From Molossus alvarezi (Eukaryota > Chordata > Mammalia > Chiroptera > Molossidae): a stretch of DNA of 64,000 nucleotides. A program made the translations under genes and the position numbers. The stretch covers positions 1,426,001 to 1,490,000 of the forward strand of contig CM073886.1 in assembly GCA_037176705.1 (NCBI GenBank), in the 5' to 3' direction. The notes under the pieces are model-generated. The model had not been told where the DNA came from. It did not search any database and saw only the letters and a list, made by a program, of their open reading frames with translations. Positions 1 through 11,909 of the stretch are shown here, piece after piece (the first letter of the stretch is position 1; every line of letters begins with the position of its first letter).

Positions 1-1932
1 CTTCTTGCTGCTCCTCTCTCAGACCCATGGTCTCCACTGCTCTGTGCTCCTCTCAGACACATGCTCTCCAATTTTCTGTGCTCCTCTCTCAGACCCATGA
101 TCGCCTCTGAGTGCTCCTCTCTCAGACCCATGGTGTCCTCTGCTCTTCGCTTTTCTCTCAGACCCATGGTTTCCTCTGCTCTGTGCTTCTCTCTCAGACC
201 CATGGTATACCCTGCTCGCTGCTCCTCTCTCAGACCCATGGTCTCCTCTTCTCTGTGCTCCTCTCTCAGACGAATGGTCTCCCCTGCTCTGTGCTCCTCC
301 CTCAGACCCATGGTCTCATCTTCTCTGTGCTCCTCTCTCAGACCTCTGGTCTCCCCTGCTTGCTGCTCCTCTCTCAGACCCAGGACTCCTCTACTCTGTG
401 CTCCTCTCCCAAACCCATGGTCTCATCTTCTCTGTGCTCTTCCCTCAGACCCATGGCCTCCTCTTCTCTGTGTTCCTCTCTCAGACCCATGCTCTCCCCT
501 GGTCTGTGCTCCTCTCTCAGACCCCTGGTGTCCCCTGCTCTGTGCTCCTCTCAGTCCCATGGTCTCCCCTCCTCTGTTCTGATCTCTCAGACCCATGGTC
601 TCCCCGCTGTTTGCTTATCTCTCTGACACATGGTCTCCCCTTCTCTTTGCTCCTATCTCAGACCCATGGTCTCCTTTTTTCTGTGCTCCTCTCTCAGACC
701 CATGGTCTCCTCTTCTCTCTGCTCCTCTCTCAGACACATAGTATACCCTGCTCTCTTCTCCTCTCTCACACCCAAGGTCTCCTCTTCTCTGTATTCCTCT
801 CTCAGACCCATGGCCTCCCCAGCTTTTAACCTCTCTCAGACCCATGGTCTCCCCTGCTTTCTGCTCCTCTCTCATACCCATGGACTCCTCTACTCTGTGC
901 TCCTCTCTCAGACCCATGGTCTCGCTTCTGTGTGCTCCTCTCACAAACCCATGCTCTCCTCTTCTGTGTTCTCCTCTCTCAGACCCTTGGTCTCCACTTC
1001 TCTGGGCACTTCTCTCAGACCCACGGTCTCCTCTGCTCTGTGCTAATCTCTCAGACCCATGGTATGCCCTGCTCGCTGCTCCTCTCTCAGACCCAAGGTC
1101 TTGCTTCTGTGTGTTAGTCTCTCAGTCCCATGGTCTCCTCTTCTCTGTGCTCTTCTCTCAGACCCATGGTCTCCTCTGCTCTGTGCTCCTCCCTCAGACC
1201 CATGGTCTTCCCTGCTCTGTGCTCCTCCCTCAGACCCATGGTCTCATCTCTATGTGCTCCTCTCTCAGACACAGGGTCTCATCTTCTCTGTGCTCCTCTC
1301 TCAGACCTATGGTCTCCTCTGCTCTGTGCTACTCTCAGACCCATGGTCTCCTCTTCTCTCTGTTCCTGTCACAGACCCATGGTCTCCTCTTCTCTGTGCT
1401 CTTCTCTAAGACCCATAGTCTACTCTGCTCAGTGCTTCACTCTCAGACACATAGTATACCCAGCTCGCTGCTCCTCTCTCAGTCCCATGGTCTCCTTTTC
1501 TCTGTCGTCCTCTCTCAGACCCATGGCCTCCCCAGCTCTGTATCCTCTCTAAGACCCATGGACTCCGCTGCTTGCTGCTCCTCTCTCAGACCCATGATCT
1601 CCTCTACTCTGTGCTCCTCTCTCAGACCCATGGACCCCTCTTCTCTGTGCTCCTCTCTCAGACCCATGATCTGGACTCTGAGTGCTCCTCTCTCAGACAC
1701 ATGGTGTCCTCTGCTCTGCGCTCTTCTCTTAGACCCATGGTATCCTCTGATCTGTGCTTCTCTCTCAGACCCATGGTATACCCCGCTCGCAGCTCCTCTC
1801 TCAGACCCAAAGTCTCGCTTCTGTGTGCCAGTCTCTCAGTCCCATGGTCTCCTCTTCTCTGTGCTCTTCTCTCAGACCCATGGTCTCCTCTGCTCTGTGC
1901 TTCTCTCTCACACCCATGGTATACCCTGCTCG
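1..1932 (+). repeat. Partial higher-order unit, copy 0
   Basis: This segment aligns with about 9,985-11,845 at an offset of 9,913 from about base 383 onward. Upstream of that the offset is 9,985, because this copy carries 72 bp (two monomers, including a GGTATACC-type unit) absent from the later copy. The match ends near 1932: here the monomer with GTATACC is followed by a CTCTCTCAGACCCAAGG unit, while at 11,845 it is followed by a CTCTATCAG unit. The left part of the unit lies outside the window. Confidence 0.8.
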
Positions 1933-2592
1933 CTGCTCCTCTCTCAGACCCAAGGTCTCGCTTCTGTGTGGTAGCCTCTCAGTCCCATGGTCTCCTCTTC
2001 TTGTGCTCTTCTCTCAGACCCATGGACTTTTCTGCTATGAGCTTCTCTTCAGAACCATGGTATACCCTGCTCTGTGCTCCCATATCAAAACCATGGTCTC
2101 CTCTTCTCTGTGCTCCTCTCTCAGACCCATGGTTTCCACTGCTCTGGGCACTTCTCTCAGACCCATGGACTCCTCTGTTCTGTGCTTCTCTTAGACCCAT
2201 GGTATGCCCTGCTCGCTGCTCTTCTCAGACCCAAGCTCCCGCTTCTGTGTGCTCCTCTCTCAGACCGATGGTCTCCTCTTCCCTGTGCTCTTCCCTCAGA
2301 CCCATGGCCTCCTCTTCTCTGTGTTCCTCTCTCAGACCCATGCTCTCACCTGCTCTCTGCTCTTCTCTCAGACCCCTTGTCTCCCCTGCTCTGTGCTTCT
2401 CTCTCAGACCCATGGTCTCCCATTCTCTGTGCTGATCTCTCAGACCCATGGTCTCCCCTTCTCTGTGCTCCTCTCTCAGACCATGGTCTCCCCTGCTTGC
2501 TGCTCCATCTCAGACGCATGGTCTCCTCCTTTCTGTGCTACTCTCTCAGACCCATGGTCTCCTCTTCTCTCTGCTCCTCTCTCAGACCCATG

Positions 2593-3672
2593 ATCTCGCC
2601 TCTGATTGCTCCTCTCTCAGACCCATGGTCTCCCCTGCTCTGTTCTTATCTCTGAGACCCATGGTCTCCCCTGCTCTGTGCTCATCTCTCAGACCCATGG
2701 TCTCATCTTCTCTGTGCTCCTCTCTCAGACCATTGTCTCCCCTGCTTGCTGTTCCTATCTCATGCCCATGGTCTCCTCTTTTCTGTGCTCCTCTCTCAGA
2801 CAAATGGTCTCCTCTTCTCTATGCTTCTCTCTCAGACTCATGATCTCCAGGGCTCTGTGCTCTTCTCTCAGACCCATGGTCTCCTCTGTTCCGTGCTTCT
2901 CTCTCAGACCCATTGTGTCCCCTTCTCTGTGCTCCTATCTCAGACCCATGGTGTCCTCTTTTCTGTGCTCCTCTCTCAGACCCATGGTCTCCTCTTCGCT
3001 CTGTTCCTCTCTCAGACCCATGGTCTCCTCTGCTCTGTGCTCCACTGTCAGACACATGGTCTCCCCTGCTCTGTGCTTATCTCTGAGACCCATGGTCTCC
3101 CCTGCTTGCTGCTCCTCTCTCAGACCCATGGTCTCCTCTTCTCTGTGCTCCTCTCTCAGACCCATGGTCTCCCATGCTGGCTGTTCCTCTCTCAGACCCA
3201 TGGTCTCCTCTTCTCTGTGCTCCTCTCTCAGACCCATGGTCTCCTCTTCTCTGTGCTCCTCTCTCAGAACCATTATCTCGCCTCTGATTACTCCTCTGTC
3301 AGACCCATGGTCTCCCCTGCTCTGTTCTTATCTCTGAGACCCATGGTCTCCCCTGCTCTGTGCTCATCTCTCAGACCCATGGTCTCATCTTCTCTGTGCT
3401 CCTCTCTCAGACCATTGTCTCCCCTGCTTGCTGTTCCTATCTCATGCCCATGGTCTCCTGTTTTCTGTGCTCCTCTCTCAGACAAATGGTCTCCTCTTCT
3501 GTATGCTTCTCTCTCAGACTCATGATCTCCAGGGCTCTGTGCTCTTCTCTCAGACCCATGGTCTCCTCTGTTCCGTGCTTCTCTCTCAGACCCATTGTGT
3601 CCCCTTCTCTGTGCTCCTATCTCAAACCCATGGTGTCCTCTTTTCTGTGCTCCTCTCTCAGACCCATGGTGT
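2593..3672 (+). repeat. 682-bp offset direct duplication
   Basis: About 2,593-2,990 is repeated at 3,275-3,672, an offset of 682 bp (19 monomers less 2 bp). The rare monomers with TTCTTATCTCTGAG, GACCATTGTCTCC, CTCATGCCCATGG and CATGATCTCCAGGG appear in both copies in the same order. The second copy has private changes, for example GATTACTCCTCTGTC near 3287. The paralogous block at 36.2-36.6 kb has only one copy, so this is a local gain here or a loss there. Confidence 0.8.
3187..3258 (+). repeat. Two consecutive exact consensus monomers (reference unit)
   Basis: 3187-3222 and 3223-3258 are two identical 36-bp units matching the majority base at each position. Each starts with CTCTCTCAG, carries CCATGG at unit positions 13-18, and ends TGTGCTC. 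They are a convenient reference for monomer alignment. Most other units in the window differ from them by a few substitutions. Confidence 0.9.
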
Positions 3673-4903
3673 CCTCTTCTCTGTGCTCTTCTCTCAGACC
3701 CATGGTCTCCTCTGCTCTGTGCTCCACTCTCAGACCCATGGAATACTCTACTCTTTGCTCCTCTCTCAGACACATGGTCTCCTCTTCTCTGTGCTCTTCT
3801 CTCAGACCCATGGTCTCCTCTGCTCTGTGCTTCACTCTCAAACACATAGTATACCCTGCTCACTGCTCTTCTATCAGACCCATGGTCTCCTCTGCTCTGT
3901 GCTCCACTCTCAGACCCATGGAATACTCTACTCTGTGCTCCTCTCTCAGACCCATGGTCTCGCTTCTGTGTGCTCCTCTATCATACCCATGGTCTCCTCT
4001 TCTCTGTGCTCTTCTCTCAGACCCATGTCTCCGCTGCTCTGTGCTTCTCTCACAGACAATAAGTATATCCTGCTCACTACTCCTCTATCATACCCATGGT
4101 CTCCTCTTCTCTGTGCTCCTCTCGAAGACCAATGGTCTCCCCTACTCTGTGCTCCTCTCTCAGACCCATGTTCTCCCCTGCTTGCTGCTCCTCTCACAGA
4201 CCCAGGGACTTCTCTATTCTGTGCTCCTCTCTCAGACCCATGGTCTCCTCTTCTATGTGCTCTTCTCTCAGACTCATGGTTTCCCCTGCTATGTGCAGCT
4301 CTCTCAGAACCATGTTCTCTTATTCTCTGTGCTCCTCTCTCAAAACCATGGTCACCCTTGCTCTATGCTCCTATCTCAGAACCATAGTATTTCCTGCTCT
4401 GTGCTCCTCTCTCAGACCCTTGGTCTCATCTTCTCTGTTCTCCTCTCTCTGACCCATGGTCTCCCCTGCTTGCTGCTCCTCTCTCAGTCCCATGGTCTCC
4501 CATGATCTGTGTTTTTCTCTCAGAACATGGTCTCTCCTCTGTGCTCCTCCCTCAAACCCATGGCCTCCTCTTCTCTGTGATCCTCTCTCAGACCCATGGT
4601 GTCCCCTGCTCTGTGCTTATCTCTCGGACCCATGGTCTCCCCTGCTCTATTCTCCTCCCTCAGACCCATGGTCTCCTCTTCTCTGTGCTCCTCTCTGAAC
4701 CATGGTCTCCCCTGCTCTGTGCTCCTCTCTCAGACCCATGGTCTCCTCTTCTCTGTACTCCTCTTTCAGACTCATGATCTCACTTCTCTTTGCTCCTCTC
4801 TCAGACACATGGTCTCCTCTTCTGTGTGCTCTTCTCTCAGATCCATGGTCTCCTCTGCTCTGTGCTTCTCTCTCAGACCCATGGTCTCCCCTGCTCTGTG
4901 CTC

Positions 4904-7389
4904 CGCTCTCAGACCCATAGTCTCATCATCTCTGTGTTCCTCTCACAGACCATGGTATCCCCTGCTTCCTGCTCCTCTCTCAGACCCATTGTATCCTCTT
5001 CTCTGTGCTCCTCTCTCAGACCAATGGTCTCCTCTTCTCTGTGCTCCTCTCTCAGACCCATGACCTCTCCTCTGAGTGCTCCTCTCTCAGACCCATGGTC
5101 TCCCCTGCTCTATGCTCCCCTCTCAGACCCATGGTCTACACTGCTCGGTGCTCTTCTCTCAGACCCATGTACTCCTTTGATCTGTGCTTCTCTCTCAGAC
5201 CCATGGACTCCCCTGCTTGCTGCTCCTCCTCAGACCCAAGGTCTCATCTTCTCTGTGCTCCTCTCTCAGACCCATGGTGTCCTCTCCTCTGTGCTCTTCT
5301 CTGAGACCCATGGTCTCCCTTGCTCTGTGCTCCTCTCTCAGATCCATGGTCTCCCCTTCTCTGTGCTTATCTCTCAGACCCATGGTGTCCCCTTCTCTGT
5401 GCTCCTCTTTCAGACCCAAAGTCTCCTTTCTCTGTGTTCCTCTCTCAGACCCATGGTCTCCCCTGCTCTGTGCTTATCTCTCGGACCCATGGTCTCCCCT
5501 GCTCTATTCTCCTCCCTCAGACCCGTGGTCTCCTCTTCTCTGTTCTCCTCTCTGAACCATGGTCTCCCCTGCCCTGTGCTCCTCTCTCAGACCCATGGTC
5601 TCATCTTCTCTGTTCTCCTCTCTCAGACCCATGGTCTCGCTTCTGTGTGCTCCTCTCTCAACCCATTGATCCTCTGCTCTGTGCTCCTCTCTCAGACCCA
5701 TGGTCCCCCTGCTCTGTGCTCCTCTCTCAGCCCCATGGTCTCCTCTTCTCTGTGCTCCTCTTTCAGACCCATGGTCTCGCTTCTCTGTGCTCCTCTCTCA
5801 GACACATGGTCTCCTCTTCTCTGTGCTCTTCTCTGAGACCCATGGTTTCCTCTGCTCTGTGATTCACTCTCAAACACATAGTATACCCTGCTCACTGCTC
5901 CTCTATCAGCCCCATGGTTTCCTCTTCTCTGTGCTCCTCTCTCAGACCCATGGTCCCCCTGCTTGCTGCTCTTCTCTCAGACCCATGGACTCCTCTGCTC
6001 TGTGCTTCTCTTTCAGACCCATGGTATACCCTGCTCGCTGCTCCTCTATCAGACCCATGGGCTCCTATTCCCTGTGTTCTTCTCTCAGACCCATGGTCTC
6101 CTCTTCTCTGTGCTCCACTCTCCGAATCATGGTCTCCCCTGCTCTGTGCCTCTCCCTCAGACATATGGTCTCATCTTCTCTTAGCTCCTCTCTCAGACCC
6201 ATGGTCTCCCATACTTGCTGCTCCTCTCTCAGACCCTTGGTCTCCTCTTCTCTGTGCTCCTCAGACCCATGGTCTCCTCTTCTCTGTGCTCCTCTCTCAG
6301 ACCCATGGATCCTCTGCTCTGTGCTCCTCTCTCAGACCCATGGTCCCCCTGCACTGTGCTCCTCTCTCAGACCCATGGCCTCCCCTGCTTGTTGCTCCTC
6401 TCTCAGACCCATGGACTCCTGTACTCTGTGCTCCTCTCTCAAACCCATGGTCTCATCTTCTCTGTGCTCCTCTCAGACACAAGGTCTCCCCTTCTTGCTG
6501 CTCCTCTCTCAGACCCAAGGTCTCCACTGCTCTGTGCTCCTCTCAGACACATGCTCTCCAATTCTCTGTGCTCCTCTCTCAGACCCATGATCGCCTCTGA
6601 GTGCTCCTCTCTCAGACCCATGGTGTCCTCTGCTCTTCGCTTTTCTCTCAGACCCATGGTATCCTCTGCTCTGTGCTTCTCTCTCAGACCCATGGTATAC
6701 CCTCCTCGCTGCTCCTCTCTCAGACCCATGGTCTCCTCTTCTCGGTGCTCCTCTCTCAGACCGATCGTCTCCCCTGATCTGTGCTCCTCCCTCAGACCCA
6801 TGGTCTCATCTTCTCTGTGCTCTTCTCTCAGACCTCTGGTCTCCCTTGCTTGCTGCTCCTCTCTCAGACCCAGGACTCCTCTACTCTGTGCTCCTATCTC
6901 AAACCCATGGTCTCATCTTCTCTGTGCTCTTCCCTCAGACCCATGGCCTCCTCTTCTTTCTGTTCCTCTCTCAGACCCATGCTCTCCCCTGGTCTGTGCT
7001 CCTCTCTCAGACCCCTGGTGTCCCCTGCTCTGTGCTCCTCTCTCAGTCCCATGGTCTCCCCTCCTCTGTGCTGATCTCTCAGACCCATGGTCTCCCTGCT
7101 GTTTGCTTCTCTCTCAGACCCATGGTATACCCTGCTCGCTGCTCCTCTATCAGACCCATGGTCTCCACCGCTCTGTACTCCACTCTCAGACCCCTGGTCT
7201 CATCTTCTCTGTTCTCCTCTCTCAGACCCATGGTCTCCCCTACTTGCTGCTCCTCTCTCAGACCCTAGGTCTCCTCTTCTCTGTGCTCCTCAGACCCATG
7301 GTCTCCTCTTCTCTGTGCTCCTCTCTCAGACCCATGGTCTCGCTTCTGTGTGCTCCTCTCTCAGACCCATGGATCCTCTGCTCTGTGCT
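4904..7389 (+). repeat. Mosaic block Q, copy 1
   Basis: About 5,061-6,199 matches 57,032-58,170 at an offset of 51,971. About 5.85-6.59 kb also matches 55.45-56.19 kb at an offset of 49,603. The 4.9 kb entry monomers (CATAGTCTCATCATCTC, then a CTCACAGACCATGGTATCC unit) recur at 53.88 kb. From about 6.5 kb the content changes to monomers typical of the 5.4-kb higher-order unit. The order is therefore a patchwork of pieces found elsewhere, with no unique sequence. Confidence 0.7.
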
Positions 7390-8961
7390 CCTCTCTCAGA
7401 CCCATGGTCTCCTCTTCTCTGTGCTCCTCTTTCAGACCCATGGTCTCGCTTCTCTGTGCTCCTCTCTCAGACCCATGGTCTCCTCTTCTCTGTGCTCTTC
7501 GCCTGAGACCCATGGTCTCCTCTGCTCTGTGCTTCACTCTCAAACACATAGTATACCCTGCTCACTGCTCCTCTATCAGACCCATGGTTTCCTCTTCTCC
7601 GAGCTCCTTTCTCAGACCCATGGTCTCCCCTATCTGTGCTCCTCTCTCAGACCCATGGTCTCCCCTGCTTGCTGCTCTTCTCTCAGACCCATGGACTCCT
7701 CTGCTCTGTGCTTCTCTCTCAGACCCATGGTATACCCTGCTCGCTGCTCCTCTATCAGACCCATGGTCTCCTATTCTCTGTGTTCTTCTCAAAGACCCAT
7801 GGTTTCCTCTGCTTTGTGCTTCTCTCTCAGACCCATGGTATACACTGCTCGCTGCTCCTCTATCTGACCCATGGTCTCCTCTTCTCTGTGCTCCACTCTC
7901 CGATCCATGGTCTCCCCTGCTCTGTGCTCCTCCCTCAGACATATGATCTCATCTTCTCTTAGCTCCTCTCTCAGACCCATGGCCTCCCCTACTTGTTGCT
8001 CCTCTCTCAGACCCATGGACTCCTGTACTCTGTGCTCCTCTCTCAAACCCATGGTCTCATCTTCTCTGTGCTCCTCTCTCAGACCCATGGTCTCCCCTTC
8101 TTGCTGCTCCTCTCTCAGACCCATGGTCTCCACTGCTCTGTGCTCCTCTCAGACACATGCTCTCCAATTTTCTGTGCTCCTCTCTCAGACCCATGATCGC
8201 CTCTGAGTGCTCCTCTCTCAGACCCATGGCCTCCCCTGCTTGTTGCTCCTCTCTCAGACCCATGGACTCCTGTACTCTGTGCTCCTCTCTCAAACCCATG
8301 GTCTCATCTTCTCTGTGCTCCTCTCTCAGACCCAAGGTCTCCCCTTCTTGCTGCTCCTCTCTCAGACCCAAGGTCTCCACTGCTCTGTGCTCCTCTCAGA
8401 CACATGCTCTCAAATTCTCTGTGCTCCTCTCTCAGACCCATGATCGCCTCTGAGTGCTCCTCTCTCAGACCCATGGTGTCCTCTGCTCTTCGCTTTTCTC
8501 TCAGACCCATGGTATCCTCTGCTCTGTGCTTCTCTCTCAGACCAATGGTATACCCTCCTCGCTGCTCCTCTCTCAGACCCATGGTCTCCTCTTCTCGGTG
8601 CTCCTCTCTCAGACCGATGGTCTCCCCTGATCTGTGCTCCTCCCTCAGACCCATGGTCTCATCTTCTCTGTGCTCCTCTCTCAGACCTCTGGTCTCCCCT
8701 GCTTGCTGCTCCTCTCTCAGACCCAGGACTCCTCTACTCTGTGCTCCTATCTCAAACCCATGGTCTCATCTTCTCTGTGCTCTTCCCTCAGACCCATGGC
8801 CTCCTCTTCTTTCTGTTCCTCTCTCAGACCCATGCTATCCCCTGGTCTGTGCTCCTCTCTCAGACCCCTGGTGTCCCCTGCTCTGTGCTCCTCTCTCAGT
8901 CCCATGGTCTCCCCTCCTCTGTGCTGATCTCTCAGACACATGGTCTCCCTGCTGTTTGCTT

Positions 8962-8997
8962 CTCTCTCAGACCCATGGTATACCCTGCTCGCTGCTC
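8962..8997 (+). repeat. GTATAC-type variant monomer (representative)
   Basis: A common 36-bp variant in which CCATGG is followed by TATACCCTGCTCGCTGC, giving the overlapping palindromes CCATGG and GGTATACC. It carries a CpG (GCTCGC) that the consensus lacks. It recurs every few monomers to every few tens of monomers in all blocks, for example near 205, 1770, 9100, 9620 and 53,485. Its spacing is a useful marker of higher-order register. No function is implied. Confidence 0.8.
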
Positions 8998-11909
8998 CTC
9001 TATCAGACCCATGGTCTCCTATTCCCCGTGTTCTCCTCTCAGACCCATGGTTTCCTCTGCTTTGTGCTTCTCTCTCAGACCCATGGTATACCCTGCTCGC
9101 TGCTCCTCTATCAGACCCATGGTCTCCACCGCTCTGTACTCCACTCTCAGACCCCTGGTCTCATCTTCTCTGTTCTCCTCTCTCAGACCCATTGTCTCCC
9201 CTACTTGCTGCTCCTCTCTCAGACCCTAGGTCTCCTCTTCTCTGTGCTCCTCAGACCCATGGTCTCCTCTTCTCTGTGCTCCTCTCTCAGACCCATGGTC
9301 TCGCTTCTGTGTGCTCCTCTCTCAGACCCATGGATCCTCTGCTCTGTGCTCCTCTCTCAGACCCATGGTCCTCCTGCTCTGTGCTCCTCTCTCAGACCCA
9401 TGGTCTCCTCTTCTCTGTGCTCCTCTTTCAGACCCATGGTCTCGCTTCTCTGTGCTCCTCTCTCAGACCCATGGTCTCCTCTTCTCTGTGCTCTTCGCCT
9501 GAGACCCATGGTCTCCTCTGCTCTGTGCTTCACTCTCAAACACATAGTATACCCTGCTCACTGCTCCTCTATCAGACCCATGGTTTCCTCTTCTCCGAGC
9601 TCCTTTCTCAGACCCATGGTATACCCTGCTCGCTGCTCCTCTCTCAGACCCATGGTCTCCTATTCTCTGTGTTCTTCTCAAAGACCCATGGACTCCTCTG
9701 CTCTGTGCTTCTCTCTCAGACCCATGGTATACACTGCTCGCTGCTCCTCTATCTGACCCATGGTCTCCTCTTCTCTGTGCTCCACTCTCCGATCCATGGT
9801 CTCCCTTGCTCTGTGCTCCTCCCTCAGACATATGATCTCATCTTCTCTTAGCTCCTCTCTCAGACCCATGGCCTCCCCTACTTGTTGCTCCTCTCTCAGA
9901 CCCATGGACTCCTGTACTCTGTGCTCCTCTCTCAAACCCATGGTCTCATCTTCTCTGTGCTCCTCTCTCAGACCCATGGTCTCCCCTTCTTGCTGCTCCT
10001 CTCTCAGACCCATGGTCTCCACTGCTCTGTGCTCCTCTCAGACACATGCTCTCCAATTTTCTGTTCTCCTCTCTCAGACCCATGATCGCCTCTGAGTGCT
10101 CCTCTCTCAGACCCATGGTGTCCTCTGCTCTTCGCTTTTCTCTCAGACCCATGGTTTCCTCTGCTCTGTGCTTCTCTCTCAGACCCATGGTCTCCCCTGC
10201 TCTGTGCTCCTCCCTCAGACCCATGGTCTCATCTTCTCTGTGCTCCTCTCTCAGACCTCTGGTCTCCCCTGCTTGCTGCTCCTCTCTCAGACCCAGGACT
10301 CCTCTACTCTGTGCTCCTCTCCCAGACCCATGGTCTCATCTTCTCTGTGCTCTTCCCTCAGACCCATGGCCTCCTCTTCTCTGTGTTCCTCTCTCAGACC
10401 CATGCTCTCCCCTGGTCTGTGCTCCTCTCTCAGACACCTGGTGTCCCCTGCTCTGTGCTCCTCTCAGTCCCATGGTCTCCCCTCCTCTGTTCTGATCTCT
10501 CAGACCCATGGTCTCCCTGCTGTTTGCTTATCTCTCTGACACATGGTCTCCCCTTCTCTTTGCTCCTATCTCAGACCCATGGTCTCCTTTTTTCTGTGCT
10601 CCTCTCTCAGACCCATGGTCTCCTCTTCTCTCTGCTCCTCTCTCAGACACATAGTATACCCTGCTCGCTTCTCCTCTCTCAGACCCATGGTCTCCTCTTC
10701 TCTGTATTCCTCTCTCAGACCCATGGCCTCCCCAGCTTTTAACCTCTCTCAGACCCATGGTCTCCCCTGCTTTCTGCTCCTCTCTCATACCCATGGACTC
10801 CTCTACTCTGTGCTCCTCTCTCAGACCCATGGTCTCGCTTCTGTGTGCTCCTCTCACAAACCCATGCTCTCCTCTTCTGTGTTCTCCTCTCTCAGACCCT
10901 TGGTCTCCACTTCTCTGGGCACTTCTCTCAGACCCACGGTCTCCGCTGCTCTGTGCTTCTCTCTCAGACCCATGGTATGCCCTGCTCGCTGCTCCTCTCT
11001 CAGACCCAAGGTCTTGCTTCTGTGTGTTAGTCTCTCAGTCCCATGGTCTCCTCTTCTCTGTGCTCTTCTCTCAGACCCATGGTCTCCTCTGCTCTGTGCT
11101 CCTCCCTCAGACCCATGGTCTTCCCTGCTCTGTGCTCCTCCCTCAGACCCATGGTATCATCTCTATGTGCTCCTCTCTCAGACACAGGGTCTCATCTTCT
11201 CTGTGCTCCTCTCTCAGACCTATGGTCTCCTCTGCTCTGTGTTACTCTCAGACCCATGGTCTCCTCTTCTCTCTGTTCCTGTCACAGACCCATGGTCTCC
11301 TCTTCTCTGTGCTCTTCTCTAAGACCCATAGTCTACTCTGCTCAGTGCTTCACTCTCAGACACATAGTATACCCAGCTCGCTGCTCCTCTCTCAGTCCCA
11401 TGGTCTCCTTTTCTCTGTCGTCCTCTCTCAGACCCATGGCCTCCCCAGCTCTGTATCCTCTCTAAGACCCATGGACTCCGCTGCTTGCTGCTCCTCTCTC
11501 AGACCCATGATCTCCTCTACTCTGTGCTCCTCTCTCAGACCCATGGACCCCTCTTCTCTGTGCTCCTCTCTCAGACCCATGATCTGGACTCTGAGTGCTC
11601 CTCTCTCAGACACATGGTGTCCTCTGCTCTGCGCTCTTCTCTTAGACCCATGGTATCCTCTGATCTGTGCTTCTCTCTCAGACCCATGGTATACCCCGCT
11701 CGCAGCTCCTCTCTCAGACCCAAAGTCTCGCTTCTGTGTGCCAGTCTCTCAGTCCCATGGTCTCCTCTTCTCTGTGCTCTTCTCTCAGACCCATGGTCTC
11801 CTCTGCTCTGTGCTTCTCTCTCACACCCATGGTATACCCTGCTCGCTCCTCCTCTATCAGACCCATGGTTTCCTCTTCTCTGTGCTCCTCTCTCAGACCC
11901 ATGGACTCC

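Larger units (their letters stand above)
1905..4903 (+). repeat. Block type P, copy 1
   Basis: A distinct ordered run of variant monomers that recurs near 35.5-37.9 kb (offset 33,647, then 32,965) and near 47.8-50.1 kb. Its first part also recurs at about 32.8-33.8, 45.1-46.0 and 62.7-64.0 kb. It includes unusual monomers, for example a GTGGTAGCC unit near 1970, a CCATATCAAAACC unit near 2080 and an ACAATAAGTATATCC unit near 4057. The change of offset by 682 bp reflects an internal duplication in this copy only. The end is set where 4903 and 37,868 stop matching. Confidence 0.75.

Noticed and set aside
200..215. TATA-box-like promoter at GGTATACC monomers
   Set aside because: TATACC is part of a repeated palindromic variant found throughout the array, with no associated initiator, gene or unique context.
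4050..4100. Possible unique insertion at the ACAATAAGTATATCC monomer
   Set aside because: It keeps the monomer length and flanking CTCACAG and CTCCTCTATCATACCC features, and recurs at 37,020 and 49,296. It is a divergent monomer, not an insertion.
8404..9756. Long open reading frames of 100-570 codons across the window, on both strands
   Set aside because: All three + frames are open at once, frames shift with 32-35 bp monomers, and the products are only 12-residue repeats. The frames start at the ATG inside CCATGG present in almost every unit. They have no domain, no signal and no codon bias, so they follow from the period and are not genes.
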